This document shows positions 5,666 through 10,284 of a DNA stretch of 10,284 nt, piece by piece. The translations under genes were made by a program, and so were the position numbers. The DNA is from JBLIAZ01 sp047632015. Lineage in GTDB: Bacteria > Bacteroidota > Bacteroidia > Flavobacteriales_C > GCA-002722245. The stretch is from the NCBI GenBank assembly GCA_047632015.1, contig JBLIBC010000082.1, positions 1 through 10,284 of the forward strand. The letters run 5' to 3'. The notes under the pieces are model-generated. The model saw nothing but the letters and a program-made list of their open reading frames with translations. It searched no databases and was not told the DNA's origin. The stretch's first letter is position 1, and each line of letters begins with the position of its first letter.

Positions 5666-7954
5666 ATGAAAATTAAAGCGCTCGTACTACTGAACTGCAT
5701 TGCATTAATGTTATCATGTTCTAATGAATCTCAAACTATTGAACCAGCTTCAAAAGAAAAATCAAAAATAGATTTGCAGGTCGATTCCTTATTGAATATC
5801 ATGTCCATTGAAGAGAAAGTTGGGCAAATGACTCAAGTAAACATTAGTGTACTAGCAAAACAATATAATGCCACAGATATTCCAGTTGGAGAACATGCTT
5901 TAGACCCAGGGAAACTTAAAAAAGTGCTGGTTGATTGCAATGTGGGTTCCGTATTAAATGCGCTTGAAGGAAGAAAATCCATGGAGGGTTGGCACGAGGT
6001 AATTAATGACATCCAGAAAACGGCTGTTGAAAATACACCTCATCACATTCCTGTATTGTTTGGAGTTGATGCCATTCATGGAGCAACGTACATATTTGGA
6101 TCGACGCTATTTCCTCATAACATTGGAATTTCAGCATCAAGAAACACTGCACATGCTACTAATTGTTCTAGAGTGACCGCCATGGAAACTAGAGCGTCTG
6201 GGGTTCGTTGGAATTTTGATCCTGTATTTGATATTGGTCGCGAACCATTGTGGCCTAGGTTTTCTGAAACTTATGGTGAGGATGTTAATTTATGTACTGC
6301 TTTTGGTGTAGCAGCAGTAAAAGGATATGAAGGTGACGATGTAAGCAAAATTCAAAATGTGGCCTCGTGTATGAAACATTATGTAGGTTATTCCAAACCT
6401 TCAACTGGTTGGGATAGGACACCTGCTTTAATACCAAACATTGAGTTACGTGAGTATTACTTACCGCAATTTAAAGCCGCAATTGAAGCTGGAGCCAAAA
6501 CGATCATGATTAACTCCGGTGAGGTAAATGGTGTTCCTACTCATGTCAATGAATACTTGTTAAAAGATGTATTAAGAGACGAGTTTGGATTTGAAGGACT
6601 TGCTGTTTCGGATTGGGAAGACATCATCATGTTACAGACAAAACATAAAGTAGCAAAAACTCAAAAAGAAGCGGTAAAAATGGCTGTCATGGCTGGAATT
6701 GACATGAGTATGGTGCCTTTGAATTTGAGTTTTTATCATTTACTATTGGAATTAGTTAAGGAAAAGGAAGTACCTATGACTAGAATTGATGAAGCTGTAG
6801 GCAGGATATTAAAATTAAAATTCGAGCTTGGGTTGTTTGAAAATGCATTTCCAGAAAAAGAAGCATTAGCTCAATTTAAAAAAGCGGAATACAAACAATT
6901 GTCTTTAGATGCTGCATTAGAAAGCATGACATTATTAAAAAACGAGGAAAGCTTACTTCCTTTGAGTAAAAGCTCAAAAGTATTTGTAGCTGGAGCTGGA
7001 GCTAATAGTAAGGCAGCATTACATGGCTCTTGGTCATACAGTTGGCAAGGTGATGAGGAATTCAGGTATCCTGAAACAACGAATACTTTTTTAGATGAAA
7101 TGAAAAGCTATTTGGGTGAAAGTCAAGTGAATTCTAATTCGACATCAAACTATGATTCATTGGTTAACTACTCCTTAAAAGGGGCGGAATCTGCTGACGT
7201 CATAGTACTTTGCTTAGGTGAAAACGCTTACGCAGAAACTCCAGGTTCAATCAAGGATTTAGGTATTGATGAAAAACAAATTGACTTAATTGAAAGAGCA
7301 AAAAAACTGAACAAACCGATTGTGGTCGTTTTATTGGAAGGTCGTCCAAGAATTATCAGGAAAATAGTTCCTCATGCGAATGCAATTTTAATGGCTTACT
7401 TACCTGGTGAAATGGGTGGTTCAGCAATTACAAAAACCTTGTTTGGAGAAAATAATCCTAGTGGCAAACTACCTTTTACTTATCCAAGAAGTAGTGCACA
7501 CAGGGTTTTGTACGATTGTAAATATTCTGAAATGGGAATCGAGAAAACACAGGACGGCTTTACTTATAGTGGCTACAATCCTGAATACGCATTTGGACAT
7601 GGGTTGAGTTATACCTCATTTGACTACAGTAATTTATCTATTTCTCAAGATACGATCAATGAAACAGAAACTTTAATGGTAACTGTAACAGTAAAAAACA
7701 CTGGTAAAGTGGATGGAAAGGAAGCCATTGATTTATTTGTTCGAGATCATTATGCGTCAATCACTCCGTCGTACAAGAGGTTGAAAAAATTCAGTAAAAC
7801 CAGTTTAAAAAGTGGCGAAAGCAAAGATGTATCATTTACGCTTACCTCAACTGATTTAGAATTTGTAGGGCTTGACCTAAAAAGAATCACGGAAGAAGGT
7901 GTGTTCAGTGTAATGATTGAAAAATTAGAGAAGGAATTTTATCTTAAAAAGTAA
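5666..7954 (+). CDS. Glycoside hydrolase family 3 lipoprotein, exo-beta-glucanase/beta-glucosidase (ExoI/ExoP type)
   Basis: The product is 762 residues. Residues 1-17 are a lipoprotein signal peptide with LMLSC (Cys18 lipidated), so the enzyme sits on an envelope membrane. The GH3 barrel (about 36-390) shows GVDAIHG (133-139), RWNFDPVFDIGREP (181-194), FSETYGED (199-206), KHYVGYS (237-243) and VSDWEDI (314-320), where Asp316 is the nucleophile. The second GH3 domain (about 425-655) carries HGSWSYSWQGDEE (453-465) and GENAYAETPG (518-527), with Glu524 the likely acid/base by analogy with barley ExoI Glu491. FGHGLSYTSF (643-652) leads into a fibronectin-III-like domain (about 655-760). The SDW motif and second-domain motifs fit the ExoI/ExoP type better than E. 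coli BglX, which has SDH. It should release glucose from the non-reducing end of beta-glucans or oligosaccharides. No SusC/SusD or other glycan-use genes are next to it. The exact substrate is not predictable. Confidence 0.93.
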   Translation: MKIKALVLLNCIALMLSCSNESQTIEPASKEKSKIDLQVDSLLNIMSIEEKVGQMTQVNISVLAKQYNATDIPVGEHALDPGKLKKVLVDCNVGSVLNALEGRKSMEGWHEVINDIQKTAVENTPHHIPVLFGVDAIHGATYIFGSTLFPHNIGISASRNTAHATNCSRVTAMETRASGVRWNFDPVFDIGREPLWPRFSETYGEDVNLCTAFGVAAVKGYEGDDVSKIQNVASCMKHYVGYSKPSTGWDRTPALIPNIELREYYLPQFKAAIEAGAKTIMINSGEVNGVPTHVNEYLLKDVLRDEFGFEGLAVSDWEDIIMLQTKHKVAKTQKEAVKMAVMAGIDMSMVPLNLSFYHLLLELVKEKEVPMTRIDEAVGRILKLKFELGLFENAFPEKEALAQFKKAEYKQLSLDAALESMTLLKNEESLLPLSKSSKVFVAGAGANSKAALHGSWSYSWQGDEEFRYPETTNTFLDEMKSYLGESQVNSNSTSNYDSLVNYSLKGAESADVIVLCLGENAYAETPGSIKDLGIDEKQIDLIERAKKLNKPIVVVLLEGRPRIIRKIVPHANAILMAYLPGEMGGSAITKTLFGENNPSGKLPFTYPRSSAHRVLYDCKYSEMGIEKTQDGFTYSGYNPEYAFGHGLSYTSFDYSNLSISQDTINETETLMVTVTVKNTGKVDGKEAIDLFVRDHYASITPSYKRLKKFSKTSLKSGESKDVSFTLTSTDLEFVGLDLKRITEEGVFSVMIEKLEKEFYLKK

Positions 7955-8001
7955 ACAGGAAAACTTATTATAATTGCAATCTCGGGAAAGCAGAAGTTGG
8001 T

Positions 8002-8667
8002 TTAGTGGTCCAATATTAGGACTAAGCAATTGACATTTACTTTATTAAAAAGCTCTATTACTTCCGCGTTTTTCATGCGAACGCAACCATGTGAAGCAGG
8101 TTTTCCTATTAGACCTTCTTCTGTAGTTCCATGAATGTAAATGTTTCGGTCATAAGTATCAACTTGTCCACCTTTGTTAACACCTTTTTCCATCCCATTT
8201 AGCCACATTATCCTAGTGGTGACATAATCAGCAGTTCCATGAACAGGCTCTTTAATGACTGTCGCAATTTTTCCTGAACAATAACCCATTTTAAGGATGC
8301 TGTTTTCAGGACAACCAATGCCAATTTTATTTTGAATTTTATGCAGCCCCACGGGGGTTTTCTTTGAACCTTTTTGACTTCCAACACCATATCTTGAGGT
8401 TGATATATTATACTTTTTATGCACCTTCCCTTCTTTTAAAGAATATAATTTTTGCTGCTTTATACTTACAAAAACTAGTTCTTTAAAAGATACTCCAGCA
8501 TGAAAATCCCTTTGATATTCTTGTAAAAAGAATTCCACTGAAAAATTATTTGGGCTTTGTATTTTGACTGGAGGAGCTACGGCAGTGCTTAATAGCACAG
8601 GAAGCACAATTAAAAGTAACGGTCTTAATGCCCTTTTCAACTTTATATTTACTTGAGGTTTTTTCAC
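8002..8667 (-). CDS. L,D-transpeptidase, YkuD domain
   Basis: The product is 221 residues and starts with GTG (8667-8665). A stop lies eight codons upstream in frame with no ATG in between, so GTG is the only reasonable start. A basic N-terminus (KRALR) followed by LLLIVLPVLLSTAVA (17-31) forms a signal peptide or membrane anchor. The YkuD domain (about 62-219) opens with VFVSIKQQKLYSLKEGK and contains STSRYGVGSQKGSKKTPVGLH (89-109), TRIMWLNGMEKG (151-162), YIHGT (177-181) and the active-site signature ASHGCVRM (191-198). Cys195 is the nucleophile and His179 its partner. Such enzymes make 3-3 crosslinks in peptidoglycan or attach proteins to it, in the periplasm. The gene converges on the glycoside hydrolase gene with a 47-base gap, in which I see no clear terminator. 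It lies 97 bases downstream of the Omp85-like gene but appears to have its own promoter. Confidence 0.93.
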   Translation of the reverse strand: MKKPQVNIKLKRALRPLLLIVLPVLLSTAVAPPVKIQSPNNFSVEFFLQEYQRDFHAGVSFKELVFVSIKQQKLYSLKEGKVHKKYNISTSRYGVGSQKGSKKTPVGLHKIQNKIGIGCPENSILKMGYCSGKIATVIKEPVHGTADYVTTRIMWLNGMEKGVNKGGQVDTYDRNIYIHGTTEEGLIGKPASHGCVRMKNAEVIELFNKVNVNCLVLILDH

Positions 8668-8676
8668 TTTAAGTGA

Positions 8677-8707
8677 TAAAGATATCCATTAATCCAATTT
8701 GTGTCAA
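8677..8707 (-). promoter_or_regulatory. Promoter for the L,D-transpeptidase gene, almost at the start codon
   Basis: On the minus strand, TTG (8707-8705), 20 bases and TATCTTTA (8684-8677) fit the Bacteroidota promoter with one mismatch in the -7 box. Only nine bases lie between the box and the GTG start at 8667, so the transcript would be nearly leaderless. This would let the gene be expressed independently of the Omp85-like gene upstream. Confidence 0.45.
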
Positions 8708-8764
8708 TGACCAGCAATTTAGTTATAAACAGCTAGCTATGAATTCAAAGCCAACAAAGCGAAA

Positions 8765-10284
8765 TTAGAACAAGCTGATAAAACCAAAGTGAATTTTTGC
8801 GCTTGTAAAACTGACAGGGTTTCCTTGTTGTCTTCCTACTGCATACATTACTGTGAAAATTCCAGGTTTAGTTTGGAAACTGATGGATGCCCCGAACCCA
8901 AAAGGGAAATCATCACTTTGATCCAAGAAGGTGTTTCTTTGTATGTAAGCTTGGTCAAAAAACACCCCGATGAATGAATTTTGCTCTAGTAGCAAACGAT
9001 ATTCGACTGTAAAAACACTGTGCAATGAAGTAAATAAAGATTGCTCATCGAATCCTCTAAGTAAATTAAAGCCACCTATTCTCTCCAAATCGTTACTGAA
9101 CAAGTACGGATTGTTGATGTATGAGTTTTTACTCGCGAGCTTAATCGTAGTCACTTTAAACAATGGTAAATAAAACTCCATGTCTAATTTGAATTTGTAT
9201 AAAGTGGATGTTTTTGGGAGTAACGAGGTAATGGCTACATCTTCCTCGTCACTTGGCAAATTCACAATTATTTTCCCTTGATCCTCTGCCCCACTTAATG
9301 TCCTAATCCCTCCTTGTGCAATCACTTTTACCTTAACACCTTTCCTTGGATTAAACTTATAATCTAGTTGTTCTAATTGAACTTCTAAACCATAAGAATT
9401 TGATTTATTACTTAGTAAGTCCTCTTTACTTTCGTCAACGGTAAGTACATTTGTACTTTTATGCTCCCAAAATACTTTGATTTGCTTTTCTGAACTCAGC
9501 GAGTAAATCATTCCTAATTGATTAGCAAAATTAATGAAACTGCTGTCTTGTTTTAACAAATCAAGTTTGTCATCTACTCCAAATGGGGTTTTAAATAAAT
9601 ATGGGAATGCCAAGCCTGCGTTCAATTGTTGGGTTTCAGGCTTTACCCTTTTCCAAGCAAAATCAATTTTTTCACCATTATTTAATTGATTTATAAGCAC
9701 CAATTTCACATCACCTGTAAGTAATAAGTTACTTCCCCCATTCACTTGCTCCAACTGCGGTGAATTGGGTAAAACTCCCACCACACCATTAAAAAAGTTA
9801 GCTGATTTCCTGTTCAAGTACACATGGACAACTGCTTTACCATTTTGAAATTCAACCGTTGGTTTTTTAAATTGAGTAGCAAAAGGCAATTCTTTTATTT
9901 TTTTAGCCACAGCTATGAATTCCTTTTCCTTGTATACTTTGCCTTGTAATATTCCAAAGTATTGCTCCAAGTATGATTTACTAATCTTCAAATCACCATG
10001 CAGCGATAACGTATCGTAAACAAACGGTTTCCCCTCGGAAATTTGTAAGGTTCCAGAAATAGTATCATTGCTCACATTTATACTATCCAATTTAACCACA
10101 GCAAAGGGATAGCCATTGTTTTCATAATACGAGATTAGCTTGTCGTAAAATGTCAGTAACCTTTCAGGATTAGCATAAGTGTGACTTATTTTTTTTGTTG
10201 AAATTCCTGACTTCAGTAAAATACCTTCTTTAACTCCCCATTTAATATTACCCCAATAATATGGAGCGCCTTCATGGATATATG
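8765..10284 (-). CDS. Omp85-family outer-membrane protein (BamA/TamA-like), C-terminal part
   Basis: The frame is open from the right edge to the stop at 8767-8765, giving 505 visible residues; the N-terminus lies outside. The GTG at 10099 is not the start, because clear coding sequence of the same domain precedes it (IHEGAPYYWGNIKWG, then FYDKLISYYENNGYPFA). Visible residues about 1-80 and 85-160 look like two POTRA domains, the periplasmic modules that guide substrate proteins. From about 163 to the end the sequence alternates as a 16-strand-type beta-barrel. It contains NPRKG (311-315), the loop-6 signature LRGF (408-411) and a terminal Phe (FGFISLF), the usual outer-membrane insertion signal. 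BamA, TamA or a Bacteroidota-specific paralogue are all possible. Its role would be insertion or export of outer-membrane proteins, or a related transport task. The number of POTRA domains, needed to decide, is cut off. Confidence 0.85.
   Translation of the reverse strand, partial: YIHEGAPYYWGNIKWGVKEGILLKSGISTKKISHTYANPERLLTFYDKLISYYENNGYPFAVVKLDSINVSNDTISGTLQISEGKPFVYDTLSLHGDLKISKSYLEQYFGILQGKVYKEKEFIAVAKKIKELPFATQFKKPTVEFQNGKAVVHVYLNRKSANFFNGVVGVLPNSPQLEQVNGGSNLLLTGDVKLVLINQLNNGEKIDFAWKRVKPETQQLNAGLAFPYLFKTPFGVDDKLDLLKQDSSFINFANQLGMIYSLSSEKQIKVFWEHKSTNVLTVDESKEDLLSNKSNSYGLEVQLEQLDYKFNPRKGVKVKVIAQGGIRTLSGAEDQGKIIVNLPSDEEDVAITSLLPKTSTLYKFKLDMEFYLPLFKVTTIKLASKNSYINNPYLFSNDLERIGGFNLLRGFDEQSLFTSLHSVFTVEYRLLLEQNSFIGVFFDQAYIQRNTFLDQSDDFPFGFGASISFQTKPGIFTVMYAVGRQQGNPVSFTSAKIHFGFISLF

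Noticed and set aside
8002..8025. Imperfect inverted repeat (GTCC/GGAC with flanking TTA/TAA) at the end of the L,D-transpeptidase gene, considered as a terminator between convergent genes.
   Set aside because: It lies within the coding end, has a short four-base core stem with a bulge, and no T-run follows in either direction.
8789..9173. Two plus-strand open frames antisense to the Omp85-like gene.
   Set aside because: The opposite strand encodes a well-supported outer-membrane barrel with the RGF motif; these frames show no recognisable protein features.

Overview
The window looks like a chromosomal segment from a member of the Bacteroidota, most likely of the Flavobacteriales type. The evidence is AT-rich DNA, start codons without Shine-Dalgarno sequences, several promoters resembling the Bacteroidota form (TTG, about 19 bases, TAnnTTTG), many short-signal lipoproteins, and a DUF1987/SiaC-family protein. 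The exact genus cannot be read from the sequence. Nothing indicates a phage, transposon, CRISPR array or RNA gene.

Left part (1-1441): the first 95 bases hold the start of a secreted protein on the minus strand that runs off the window, with a good promoter behind it. Diverging from it on the plus strand are a possible 35-residue acidic peptide (314-421) and two tightly coupled lipoprotein genes (461-844 and 848-1441). The first lipoprotein is small and beta-rich. The second carries a glycine-rich core that I associate with a widespread uncharacterised family.

Centre left (1512-4765): three plus-strand genes encode a PIG-L/LmbE-type N-deacetylase, an MBOAT O-acyltransferase of the AlgI/DltB/PatA type, and a membrane-anchored SGNH-hydrolase-like partner. 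The last two are 18 bases apart and form the usual acyl-transfer pair that decorates a glycan outside the inner membrane. The deacetylase could act earlier on the same glycan or its precursor, but that is inference.

Centre (4766-5665): a lone DUF1987/SiaC-family regulatory protein lies on the minus strand (5006-5401). It converges on the acylation genes across a region with two hairpins, both followed by T-runs in the minus direction. Its own promoter lies almost on top of its start codon.

Right part (5666-10284): a lipid-anchored glycoside hydrolase family 3 enzyme, of the type of plant and bacterial exo-beta-glucanase ExoI/ExoP, reads rightwards. It converges on a minus-strand L,D-transpeptidase (YkuD) gene that starts with GTG. 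Behind that, also on the minus strand, is a large Omp85 (BamA/TamA-like) outer-membrane protein gene cut by the right edge. Most genes with a predicted location act at the cell envelope, so the region reads as envelope housekeeping and decoration. I see no defence system or other clearly novel multi-gene system.
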